NCBI GenBank assembly: GCA_016717595.1
Contig: JADKFE010000022.1
Location: forward strand, 24,617 to 88,616
From: Deltaproteobacteria bacterium
Lineage (GTDB): Bacteria; Myxococcota_A; UBA796; CAJQPC01
Length of the DNA stretch: 64,000 bases
Reading direction: 5' to 3'
Part shown: positions 17,065 through 24,627 of the stretch, piece after piece
Layout of the letters: every line of letters begins with the position of its first letter
Position numbering within the stretch: position 1 is the stretch's first letter
Program-made: the position numbers and the translations under genes
Notes under the pieces: model-generated
The model's input: the letters and a program-made list of their open reading frames with translations, nothing else
The model's database searches: none
Told to the model about the DNA's origin: nothing

Positions 17065-18134
17065 GCCGCCTCGGCGCGCTCCTCCACGCCGTCGCCAGCG
17101 GCGCGGGCGGGCTCAGCGAGGCCGAAGGTCTGTGCAGGCCACTTCGGCGCCGTTCCCCGATGCGCCTGCTCCTCGACGAGTCGAATTCGTGTGTCGTAGT
17201 CGAGGTAGCCCATGTTCTTGAGATGGTTCACGGCGGTCTGCCAGGGAACGCCGAAGACCCGACGAACGTCCTCGACCAGAGCGACTGCCTGCTCGCCCCG
17301 GCGGAGCCTCGGCTCGCCGAGACGCTCGACGAGGCCGTCTCGGGGGATGAGCAGCTCAGCGGCGAAGGCCCGCGCCCGCCGCTCGACGCCGACCTTGCTC
17401 TTCTGCTCGATGTCAGCGTCCGCCGAGATCGTGATCGCCTCGTCGTTGGTCACGTCAAAGAGCAGGTGGCAGAGCTCGTGGGCCAAGAACACGCGCTGCC
17501 GCAAGGTGGACTGGCCATCGCGGTGGCTCGTGCCGCTCAGCAGGATCGCCGCCGCGCTGCGCTCCCGGTCAAGCACGGCGCAGGCCTGGTAGTTGCGGTC
17601 GGTCAGGCGTTCTGTGGCGATGAGCACGCCGAACTCGTGGGAGATCCAGGCGCCGAGGTCATCGACAGGCTTCGTGTCGAGCCCTAGCGTGGCCCGGACG
17701 TGCCGTGCGAGACGATACCCTTGGCGCCACTCGGTGTTGGTCTGCTCTCCGGCGACGGGCTGGGGCTCAAACCGCCGCCGCCGCCTGAGGCCCTCCTGGC
17801 CGCGAGGGGTTGCGCCGACGTAGATCCTCGCGCGTTGGGCGACACGATTGATCACGAGCAGGTCATCACGACGAAAGGTCGTCGCGTCGCCTCGGTAACA
17901 GAAGACGCTGCCCGTCGCGTCGTTGTGGAGGGAGTCCTCGCCGATCAAGAAGTCAGGATCGAGCTGGTAATAGTCGGAGAGCCCCTCGATGATCTCAGCG
18001 GAGTAACCACCGGCCTCGGCCTCCTCAAGGGCGCTCAGGGGGAGCCCGGCCTCTCGCGCCAACGAGGCGAGGGTGAGGCCCCGCAGCTCACGCAGCGCGC
18101 GAAGAGTCTCGTGGAGCTGAGCGGAGGACGTCAT
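17010..18134 (-). CDS. XRE-family HTH fused to ImmA/IrrE metallopeptidase
   Basis: A 374-residue regulator-protease. Residues 5-70 are a Cro/CI-type helix-turn-helix (LASLAREAGLPLSALEEAE...). Residues 150-330 are the ImmA/IrrE (DUF955) metallopeptidase with the zinc motif HELCH at 219-223 and the downstream helix ARAFAAELLIP that supplies the third ligand. Such proteins cleave or sequester repressors, or act as antitoxins, in mobile elements and stress responses. A near-consensus promoter sits so close that the mRNA should begin at or within a base or two of ATG 18134. Two small genes overlap its end, so this is a three-gene unit, possibly a toxin-antitoxin or anti-phage module. Confidence 0.85.
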   Translation of the reverse strand: MTSSAQLHETLRALRELRGLTLASLAREAGLPLSALEEAEAGGYSAEIIEGLSDYYQLDPDFLIGEDSLHNDATGSVFCYRGDATTFRRDDLLVINRVAQRARIYVGATPRGQEGLRRRRRFEPQPVAGEQTNTEWRQGYRLARHVRATLGLDTKPVDDLGAWISHEFGVLIATERLTDRNYQACAVLDRERSAAAILLSGTSHRDGQSTLRQRVFLAHELCHLLFDVTNDEAITISADADIEQKSKVGVERRARAFAAELLIPRDGLVERLGEPRLRRGEQAVALVEDVRRVFGVPWQTAVNHLKNMGYLDYDTRIRLVEEQAHRGTAPKWPAQTFGLAEPARAAGDGVEERAEAAWGPPRSERRCAAQMSVR

Positions 18135-18141
18135 AGGCCGA

Positions 18142-18171
18142 TCTATACCTCAAAGGCGACAAGTCCGTCAA
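18142..18171 (-). promoter_or_regulatory. leaderless promoter of the XRE-ImmA operon
   Basis: Minus-strand TTGACG (18171-18166) and TATAGA (18147-18142) are 18 bases apart. The ATG at 18134 begins only 7 bases after the -10 box, about where transcription should start, so the message is predicted to be leaderless. Confidence 0.6.
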
Positions 18172-18195
18172 GGCGTCGCCCAGGTCATGACGCCC

Positions 18196-19779
18196 TCACC
18201 CCCTCCACCACCCCCGCTTAAGCCGCTCCCTGAGCGCGTCCCGCTCCTGTTTGATCGTGTCGAGTAGCCTGCCCAGCGCCACCTGCCGCGCCCCGGCGTC
18301 TTCGCCCTCCCGCGTGGCGATGAGCAGGGCGTCGTTGAGGCGATCTTGCTCACGTCGGGCCGCGCGAATCTCAGCGTCTTTTTTGAGCAGATCCGCGCGT
18401 TGCTCCTCCACCTGGCGGGAGAGGGACTCGACCTCACCCTCGGCGCCAGCGGCCCGGGCACCCAGCACGGTCACGGCCTCGCGGCGAAAGCCAGCGACCT
18501 CGTCGATCGCCCGGGAGAGCCGGGTGACCACGCCGGTGAGCGCCTGGACTTGTTCGGTGAGCAGGGCGCTCTCGGCGCGTTTGTGGGCCACCTCGGCCTC
18601 GGCGACGCGCTGGGCCTCTTGCGCCGCTTGGGTCTGGGCGCGGGCCTCGCCCAGCGCCGCGACGAGGGTGGCCGCTTCAGGCAAGGGCATCTGCGCGCGG
18701 TCCCGGGGCTTGGCGTCGGTCACCCAGCGCAGCAGCGGCGCCTCGGCCACGTCTCGGGAGAGGGTGGTCTGTGCGAGGTGTCGCGCGGCGAGGCCCCGGG
18801 CGGCGGCGGCTTCGGGGTTTGTGGCGGCCTCGACCACGGCGGCCTCAAAGGCGTCGAGATCGTTCACCACCCAGCCCGCCCCGGCGGCGCGTAGGGTGTC
18901 GGACAGCGCGTGATCTGCCCCGGTGATCAGCGGCAGGCCGCAGCCCAAGTAGTCCGCTTGGCGAAATGACATCGCCAGCTCACGCTCGGGGTTGGGGCAG
19001 AACCAGTCCAAGGCCGCCCGCGCTCCGGCGTAGGCCGAGAGCAGCTCACCCAGCGGTGTGGGCCCGGCGTAGTGGAGGCGAGGGCCCGGGGGCACCTGGG
19101 CCGCGAGCTGCGTCACCGCCGCGTCTCCCACCGCAGGCCGGCCACCGTACACGATGACACGACCCCACCCCACACGGTCGAGCGCGGCCACGGCGCGGCG
19201 CAGGGCGGGGGTTGGGTCTTGCCAGGGCCAGGGCACCCCACCGAGCACAAACACCGGCTCGTCCTCAGGAGCGGACAGGCGGCGCGGCGGACCTTCGGGG
19301 GCCACCAGCGGCACCAGATCGCCCACCGGCGCGCGGGTGTCCCAGCCCGCCAAGGCCATCAAGCCCAAGGTGAAGTGCCGCTGGCGGGGGTTTGAGAAGA
19401 GCACATGGTCGGCGGCGGCCAAGGCCCGCATCGTGTGCACGGCCTCGGCGGCGGTCTCGCCCTGAAACGCGGCCTCCAAGAGCCGCGGGGCGTAGAGGTC
19501 CACACAGAGGGGCGCGACCCCAGCCAAGGCCGGGGCCTCTTCAGGCTGCACACAGAGGACACGGTCGGGGCGCAGGCGCGTCGCCAGCTCCCGCAGGTGC
19601 CTGTGGCTGTGGAAGGTGATGGGCCCGCCGTCTTCGTCGTCTTGGGCCCGGGTGACGACGATGACCTCGTGGCCCGCGGCGCGCAGGGCCTCGGCGTGGT
19701 GATGAGCGCGCTGGGCGCCGCCGCTGCCGGGGCGCGAAGGGGAGGGGAGTCGGCCATGCTGGACGAGGAGCACACGCAT
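18196..19779 (-). CDS. GT-B-like glycosyltransferase with C-terminal coiled coil
   Basis: 527 residues, cytosolic. Residues 1-390 have the two-Rossmann layout of family-4-like glycosyltransferases: an N-terminal MRVLLVQHGRLP strand with GGAQRAHHHAEAL helix, then a second domain with VIVYGGRPAVGD, LHYAGPTPLGELLSAYAGARAALD and the acceptor/donor region FRQADYLGCGLPLITG. Residues 410-520 form a long Glu/Arg/Ala coiled coil. The coil suggests oligomerisation or tethering to an export complex. ATG 19779 begins the first Rossmann strand; longer upstream reading lacks conserved features. It diverges from the ABC exporter, which may handle the product, but this link is inference. Confidence 0.75.
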   Translation of the reverse strand: MRVLLVQHGRLPSPSRPGSGGAQRAHHHAEALRAAGHEVIVVTRAQDDEDGGPITFHSHRHLRELATRLRPDRVLCVQPEEAPALAGVAPLCVDLYAPRLLEAAFQGETAAEAVHTMRALAAADHVLFSNPRQRHFTLGLMALAGWDTRAPVGDLVPLVAPEGPPRRLSAPEDEPVFVLGGVPWPWQDPTPALRRAVAALDRVGWGRVIVYGGRPAVGDAAVTQLAAQVPPGPRLHYAGPTPLGELLSAYAGARAALDWFCPNPERELAMSFRQADYLGCGLPLITGADHALSDTLRAAGAGWVVNDLDAFEAAVVEAATNPEAAAARGLAARHLAQTTLSRDVAEAPLLRWVTDAKPRDRAQMPLPEAATLVAALGEARAQTQAAQEAQRVAEAEVAHKRAESALLTEQVQALTGVVTRLSRAIDEVAGFRREAVTVLGARAAGAEGEVESLSRQVEEQRADLLKKDAEIRAARREQDRLNDALLIATREGEDAGARQVALGRLLDTIKQERDALRERLKRGWWRG

Positions 19780-19858
19780 GGCGGGCAGTGTACCGGATCC
19801 GGGGCCTGACGACGGCGCCCACGCGGCGGGAGATCTCCGGTAAAACTGGGGCGCGCCT

Positions 19859-20826
19859 ATGACGACGAGCCCCCTGCCAGCGCTGAGCGGCCCCCTCGTG
19901 GCCCGCGGCCTCACCGCCCGGGCCGGGGGCAACCTCATCCTTGACGGCGTCGGCCTGTCGATTCACCCCGGCGAGCTGTGTGGGCTCATCGGGCCCTCAG
20001 GCGCGGGCAAGTCCACGCTCATCCGCTGTCTGCTCGGGCTGCGCGCGCCAGACTCGGGGGAGGTGAGCCTCGCCGGGGCGCCGCCTCGGGCTGAGGGCGT
20101 GGGCTATGTGCCCCAACAAGACGCGATTCACCGGGCCTTGACCCCCCGGCAGGCCTTAGACTTCGCCGCGCAGCTTCGCCGCCCGGAGCTTGACGAGGCG
20201 GCCCGCGGAGCCCGGGTGGTCGCCCTCGCCAAAGACGTGGGCCTTGAGGAGCGCCTCGACGTGCGCATCCACAAGCTCTCCGGCGGCCAGCAGAAGCGGG
20301 TGAGCGTGGCCTTGGAGCTGCTCACCGAGCCGGGCCTGCTCATCTTGGATGAGCCCACCTCGGGCCTCGACCCCGGCCTAGAGGCGCGCCTGATGGAGCT
20401 GCTGCGCCGCCTCGCCCGCCAAGGCCGCGCGGTGTTGGTGGCCACGCACGCAACAGCCTCGTTGCCCATGTGTGACGCGTTGTTGGTGCTGGTGGCCGGG
20501 CGGGTGGCGTACTTCGGCCCGCCGAACGACGCCTTGGCGTTTTTTAAGGCCGAGAGCTTCGGTCAGATCTTCTCGCGGCTGCCCCTACGAACCCCCGAGG
20601 CCTGGGCCAAGGTTCACCTTCAAGATCCGCAGCGGGCGGGGTTTTTGGCGCGACCCGTGCCGTTGGTCAGCCGACCAAACAATGAAGGCAACGCGGGTGT
20701 TGTGTCGTCACCCGGCCCCGCCGGCCCGCGGCGCCGTCAAACAACAAACCTGCTGACAAGCCTCTGGGCACCGCCGCGGAGCAGCTCGCCGCGCTCAAGG
20801 CCCAGCGAAAAGGCGGCGCCCCATGA
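19859..20826 (+). CDS. ABCG-type ABC transporter ATPase (frameshift near C-terminus)
   Basis: The ATPase half of an exporter. Walker A GPSGAGKST, a Q-loop VPQQD, the signature LSGGQQKRVSVALELL, Walker B LLILDEPTSGLDP and the H-loop VATHA are intact. The wording around the signature and the CDALLVLVAGRVAYFGPP segment match ABCG/White-type subunits. After about residue 275 the observed frame decays; the alternative frame ends ...LAALKAQRKGGAP and stops at 20824-20826 in an ATGA overlap with the permease, the arrangement expected of an operon. One lost base between about 20,690 and 20,730 explains it. Substrate unknown; lipid or polysaccharide export are possibilities. Confidence 0.82.
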
Positions 20827-21576
20827 GCGCGGTGTTGGGCTGGCGGGCGCAGCGCAGCATCCTCGCCGCGCGATATCGCGCGTGCTGGGTGGGGGACTGG
20901 GCGAGCGGCCTCGTGCTCGTCGGCCAGGCGCCGCTCATCGGCGCGCTGTGCGCGGTCGTCTGGGGTGAGGTCGCCACGGACACGCCGAGCCTCTACTTCG
21001 TGCTCAGCCTCACCGCGGTGTGGCTGGGGGCCACGGCGGCCTGTCGTGAGGTGGTCAAGGAGCGCGACGTGCTCGAGCGTGAGCGCCTCTTCGGCCTCTC
21101 GATGCCCGCCTATGTGCTCTCCCGGGCTGGAAGTGCTCGGCGGCATGACCTTGGCCCAGGTGGTGCTGCTTCAGGTGGCTGTCGAGTGGTCTCTGAGCCT
21201 ACGCGGCCTGTTCCCGGCGCAGACCTTGGCCCTGTGGGGCGCGGCGATGGCGGGGGTGGGCCTGGGGCTCCTCGTCTCGGCCTTGGCCCGCACCCAAGCC
21301 CAGGCCGCGGGGGCCGTGCCGCTGCTCATCGTGCCCCAGCTCTTGTTCTCGGAGTTCGCGATCTCCAAGGACAAGTTCGGCCCCGTCGTGGCGCAGGTCG
21401 AGCGCCTGATGCCCGCGCGCCACGCCTACCGCGCCTTCGTCGAGCTCGCGGCCCTGGAGCGTGACTGGGCGGCCCTGCTCACGCCCTATCTCGCGCTGCC
21501 TCTGATGACCCTCACCCTCCTCGCGCTCACCACCGCGGTCTTGGCCATTCGCCGGGACGTGGTGGGCGGCGCCTGA
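20823..21576 (+). CDS. ABC-2 type transporter permease (frameshifted)
   Basis: The membrane partner of the preceding ATPase, starting in a 4-base ATGA overlap. About six hydrophobic segments are present: two near the start (LVLVGQAPLIGALCAVVWG, LYFVLSLTAVWLGATAA), then after the amphipathic ERERLFGLSMPAYVLSR coupling helix typical of ABC2_membrane proteins, further helices including GAVPLLIVPQLLFSEFAIS and a final one ending AIRRDVV. The coupling helix and the next helix are in different frames, broken at about 21,125 (TCCCGGGCTGG); two lost or one gained base restores ...YVLSR..LEVLGGMTLAQ.... Total length is about 251 residues, a half-size ABCG permease. Confidence 0.75.
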
Positions 21577-21584
21577 GCGTCCCG

Positions 21585-22073
21585 ATGCGTTGGCTTCAGA
21601 CCTCCCTCGTGCTCCTCGCCCTCGCCGGGGCCTACCTCGGCCTCGCCCACCTCTCTGGCGGCGCCTTCCCCACCTTGGGGCTGCAGCTCGGCGGCGAAGA
21701 GGGTGACCTGCGCCGCATCGTCACCTCGTTCTGGGAGGACATTCAGTTCAAGGACTTCGACAAAGCCGCGAGCTACCACGCCCCCGACACCCAGGCCGGC
21801 GTAGACATCCCGTACCTTCTGGAGCGCCTGTTCGCGCTCAAGCCCGAGCTGCTCGACGTCCTGAGCGCCGAGATCGTGCTCGTGGACGTGGACTCCTCGG
21901 GTCTTCGGTCGCGGGTGAAGACGCGGCTGCGGGTGAAGAACCTCGCTGACGCCGAGCTGTATGAGAAAGAGGTGATGCTCTACTTCAAGCGCGCGGATCC
22001 GGCCTCGCCCTGGCTGATGGACCTACAGACGAGCCTCCGCGAGCTGGACGTAGACAAGGATAAGAAGCATTGA
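21585..22073 (+). CDS. membrane-anchored unknown protein, exporter-linked
   Basis: 162 residues: an N-terminal membrane anchor or signal (residues 3-25, LLALAGAYLGLAHL) followed by a soluble domain with alternating strands and helices (SFWEDIQFKDFDKAASYH..., then IVLVDVDSSG...RVKTRLRVKNL). The curved-sheet pattern with an N-terminal helix pair resembles NTF2-like or lumazine-binding-like pockets, but I cannot assign a family. It starts 8 bases after the permease stop and is probably translated from the same message. Confidence 0.6.
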   Translation: MRWLQTSLVLLALAGAYLGLAHLSGGAFPTLGLQLGGEEGDLRRIVTSFWEDIQFKDFDKAASYHAPDTQAGVDIPYLLERLFALKPELLDVLSAEIVLVDVDSSGLRSRVKTRLRVKNLADAELYEKEVMLYFKRADPASPWLMDLQTSLRELDVDKDKKH

Positions 22074-22161
22074 TCGGCGTGTTCGGCGAGGAGTTGTCTG
22101 GAGCGCGGGAGATCGGCGGCCAAGCAGGTTACCTCTGCTCCCCGACCCCGGAGTTCACTCA

Positions 22162-24180
22162 ATGTCCCCGATGCTCCTCCTGCTGCTGACGGCCTGCCCC
22201 AAGACCTCCCAAGAGCCTGAGTCCACGGAGTGGTCCGCCCAGGTGCTCGCCGACATGGACCCGACCGTCCAAGCCTGTGACGACTTCTACCGCTACTCCT
22301 GCGGCGGCTGGCTGAACCGCACGGCCCTGCCCTCGGACAAGCCCGCCTGGACGCGCTCTTTCTCGGAGATCGCCGAGCGTAACCGCCAAGACCTCAAGGC
22401 GATCTTGGAGCAGGCCGCCGCCGAGCCTGATCTGAAGACCGACCCCGACTGGAAGAAGCTCGGCAGCTTCTACGGCGCGTGTATGGACGAGGCCGCGGTG
22501 AACACCGCCGGGGTGAAGCCGATGGCGCCCCTGCTCGATCAGATCGCCCGGCTCACGAGCTTTGATGGCCTGCCCAAGCTCCTCGGTGAGCTGCACCTGC
22601 TCGGCGTCGACGCGCTCTTTGGCAACTATGTCGAGGGCGACTACAAAGATCCCAAGCTCACCATCTTCCATCTGGGCCAGGCGGGCTTGGGCCTGCCCGA
22701 CCGCGACTATTACCTCAAGGACGACGCGGACTCCAAGCAGCTCCTCGTCGACTACGAGGCCCACATCGCCCAGGTGTTTGTGCTCGCGGGCGTGAGCGCC
22801 GAGCAGGCCGCCGCCGACGCCAAGGCGGTCCTGGCCTTAGAGGTCGCCATCGCCAAGGCGCACAAACCCCGGGATGAGCTGCGTGACCCGGAGCAGGTCT
22901 ACCACCGCCTCGACCGTGTGGGTTTGGAGGAGCAGGCCGGGAGCTTCCGCTGGGCGGACTGGCTGGCGGCCATGGGCGCGCCCGACGCCACGGCGGTGAA
23001 CGTCGAGGTGCCCGAGGTGCTCGTCGCGACGCTGAACGAGGCCAAAAACGCCCCGGTGAGCACCCTGCAGGCGTATTTGCGCTTCCACACGCTCTCGGCC
23101 TTCGCCGCCAACCTCTCTGAGCCCTTCGTGACGTCTCAGTTTGAGTTCTTCGGCAAGAAGATCACCGGCCAGCAGGCGATCGAGCCCCGCTGGAAGCGCT
23201 GCGTGCGCGCCACAGACGCGGCGATGGGCGAGGCCTTGGGCCGCTACTTCGTCGAGCAGCGCTTCGCCGGGCAGTCCAAAGACAAAGCCCAGGCGATGAT
23301 CACCGGCATTCAGGACGCCTTTGAGGCCCAGCTCCCGCAGCTCGCCTGGATGGACGACGCCACCCGCGCCCGCGCCGTCGAGAAGAAGAACGCCCTGATG
23401 AACATGGTCGGTTACCCCGACAAGTGGCGTGACTACAGCGGCCTGGACGTGAGCGGCACCTACGCCGAGAACACGATCAACGCCCGCCGCTTTGAGTCCT
23501 TGGACTGGACGGGCCGCGTCGGCAAACCCAGCGACCCCACGCGCTGGCTGATGAGCCCGGCGGCGGTGAACGCGTATTACCACCCGCTCTACAACCAGAT
23601 GGTCTTCCCCGCGGGCATCCTGCAGCCCCCGTTCTTCGACGCGGCCTGGCCGAGCGCGATGAACTTCGGCGCCATCGGCATGGTCGTGGGCCACGAGCTC
23701 AGCCACGGCTTCGACGACTCCGGCCGCAAGTTTGACCCCGAAGGCCGGATGATCGAGTGGTGGGCCCCCGAGGCCAGCGCCGCGTTTGAGACCCAGGCCC
23801 AGTGTGTTGAGGATCAGTTCGACGGCTTCGTGGTGACCGAGGGCCTCAACCAGAACGGCGCGCTCACCTTGGGCGAGAACATCGCCGATCTCGGCGGCCT
23901 CAAGACCTCCTTCAACGCCTGGAAGGCCCAATACACGCCGGGCAAAGAGCCCTCTGTGCCGGGTCTCACCGACGAGCAGCTCTTCTTCGTCGCCTTCGCC
24001 CAGAGCTGGTGTACGGTGGCGAGCCCTGAGTACGAGAAGATGCTCGTGCTCTCCGACACCCACTCCTTGCCACGTTTCCGGGTGAACGGCCCGGCGGCGA
24101 ACCTGCCCGAGTTCCACGCGACCTTCGGCTGTGAGGCTGGCAAGCCGATGCACCCGGAGAACATCTGCGAGGTCTGGTGA
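22162..24180 (+). CDS. M13 family metallopeptidase (neprilysin/PepO-like), lipoprotein
   Basis: A 672-residue zinc endopeptidase that cuts short peptides outside the cytoplasm. A very short lipoprotein signal (LLLTAC) ends at Cys12. The N-terminal M13 domain begins CDDFYRYSCGGWLNRT; the catalytic domain has VNAYYHP, the zinc motif HELSH at 511-515 followed by GFDDSG, and the third ligand Glu572 in GENIADLGG. The C-terminus ends in the conserved CEVW. Length is normal for the family. GGAG lies 8 bases upstream of ATG 22162. It is followed by a hairpin terminator and seems monocistronic. Confidence 0.95.
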   Translation: MSPMLLLLLTACPKTSQEPESTEWSAQVLADMDPTVQACDDFYRYSCGGWLNRTALPSDKPAWTRSFSEIAERNRQDLKAILEQAAAEPDLKTDPDWKKLGSFYGACMDEAAVNTAGVKPMAPLLDQIARLTSFDGLPKLLGELHLLGVDALFGNYVEGDYKDPKLTIFHLGQAGLGLPDRDYYLKDDADSKQLLVDYEAHIAQVFVLAGVSAEQAAADAKAVLALEVAIAKAHKPRDELRDPEQVYHRLDRVGLEEQAGSFRWADWLAAMGAPDATAVNVEVPEVLVATLNEAKNAPVSTLQAYLRFHTLSAFAANLSEPFVTSQFEFFGKKITGQQAIEPRWKRCVRATDAAMGEALGRYFVEQRFAGQSKDKAQAMITGIQDAFEAQLPQLAWMDDATRARAVEKKNALMNMVGYPDKWRDYSGLDVSGTYAENTINARRFESLDWTGRVGKPSDPTRWLMSPAAVNAYYHPLYNQMVFPAGILQPPFFDAAWPSAMNFGAIGMVVGHELSHGFDDSGRKFDPEGRMIEWWAPEASAAFETQAQCVEDQFDGFVVTEGLNQNGALTLGENIADLGGLKTSFNAWKAQYTPGKEPSVPGLTDEQLFFVAFAQSWCTVASPEYEKMLVLSDTHSLPRFRVNGPAANLPEFHATFGCEAGKPMHPENICEVW

Positions 24181-24193
24181 TTCGACCGCCGCT

Positions 24194-24229
24194 CGCCCTC
24201 GCTCACCGTCTTGACGGTGGGTGAGGGCG
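24194..24229 (+). terminator. hairpin after the M13 peptidase gene
   Basis: A 16-base arm (24194-24209) pairs with 24214-24229 with two mismatches around a 4-base loop, 14 bases after the stop. No T run follows. The right arm (GGTGGGTGAGGGC) is repeated in the hairpin at 24578-24615. Confidence 0.5.
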
Positions 24230-24236
24230 CCATCGC

Positions 24237-24264
24237 TTGACGGCTGGCGTTCGGCGTCTATAGG
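24237..24264 (+). promoter_or_regulatory. candidate promoter of the Gly-rich peptide gene
   Basis: TTGACG (24237-24242) and TATAGG (24259-24264) are 16 bases apart, immediately after the terminator hairpin and 75 bases before ATG 24339, giving a leader of about 68 bases. Confidence 0.5.
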
Positions 24265-24271
24265 TCTAAAA

Positions 24272-24311
24272 CCCACTCACGAAGACGCAATTTGCGCTTC
24301 GTGAGCTTGGG
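24272..24311 (+). promoter_or_regulatory. structured leader hairpin of the Gly-rich peptide gene
   Basis: CTCACGAAG (24276-24284) pairs perfectly with CTTCGTGAG (24297-24305); an inner CGCAA/TTGCG and an outer CCCA/TGGG extend the stem, with one bulged A. It lies between the promoter and the ribosome site of the 58-residue gene, so it may control translation or RNA stability. Confidence 0.5.
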
Positions 24312-24338
24312 AGATTTGATCAGACTCTGGAGGTCCCA

Positions 24339-24515
24339 ATGAGCGGTGGCAAAGGTGGCGGAAAGGGTGGCGCTGGTGGCGGACAGGGTGGCGCTGGTGG
24401 CGGAAAAGGCGGTGGTACGCCGGGTGGTGTTACGGGAGCGGGTGGACGTCCGGCTCAGACCGGGAACAAGTCGGGTGGAGGACGTGGCAACAACCCGCCA
24501 AGCGGGCAGAAGTAG
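24339..24515 (+). CDS. 58-residue glycine-rich peptide
   Basis: ATG 24339 follows GGAGG by 5 bases, an ideal ribosome site, and opens a 58-codon frame ending TAG 24513. Roughly half of the residues are Gly; the first 26 are a tandem of G-G-K/Q-G-G-A/G units with Lys at regular intervals, and the tail is Pro/Asn/Gln/Gly with GGGRGNN resembling RGG nucleic-acid-binding boxes. It is basic and lacks Leu, Phe, Tyr and Trp, so it is probably disordered. With its own promoter, structured leader and flanking hairpins it looks like a genuine small gene. A role in RNA binding or as a secreted peptide is speculative. Confidence 0.65.
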   Translation: MSGGKGGGKGGAGGGQGGAGGGKGGGTPGGVTGAGGRPAQTGNKSGGGRGNNPPSGQK

Positions 24516-24577
24516 CAGGCCGCCCCTGCTTCGGGCTGGATTCCGCGTCAGGTTGAGTCGCTAAGTGGTCCACTTCC

Positions 24578-24615
24578 ATGCCCTCATCCACCGAACCTGC
24601 GGTGGGTGAGGGCAT
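24578..24615. terminator. long hairpin between Gly-rich gene and lipoxygenase gene
   Basis: A 16-base arm (24578-24593) pairs with 24600-24615 with a single mismatch (G-U pairable in RNA) around a 6-base loop, lying 62 bases after the Gly-rich gene and 12 bases after the converging lipoxygenase stop. Probably bidirectional. Confidence 0.55.
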
Positions 24616-24627
24616 TGGGAGTCTGTG

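Noticed and set aside
16054..18134. Prophage remnant around the XRE-ImmA gene
   Set aside because: No integrase, structural phage gene or attachment-like repeat is visible nearby; flanking genes are ordinary.
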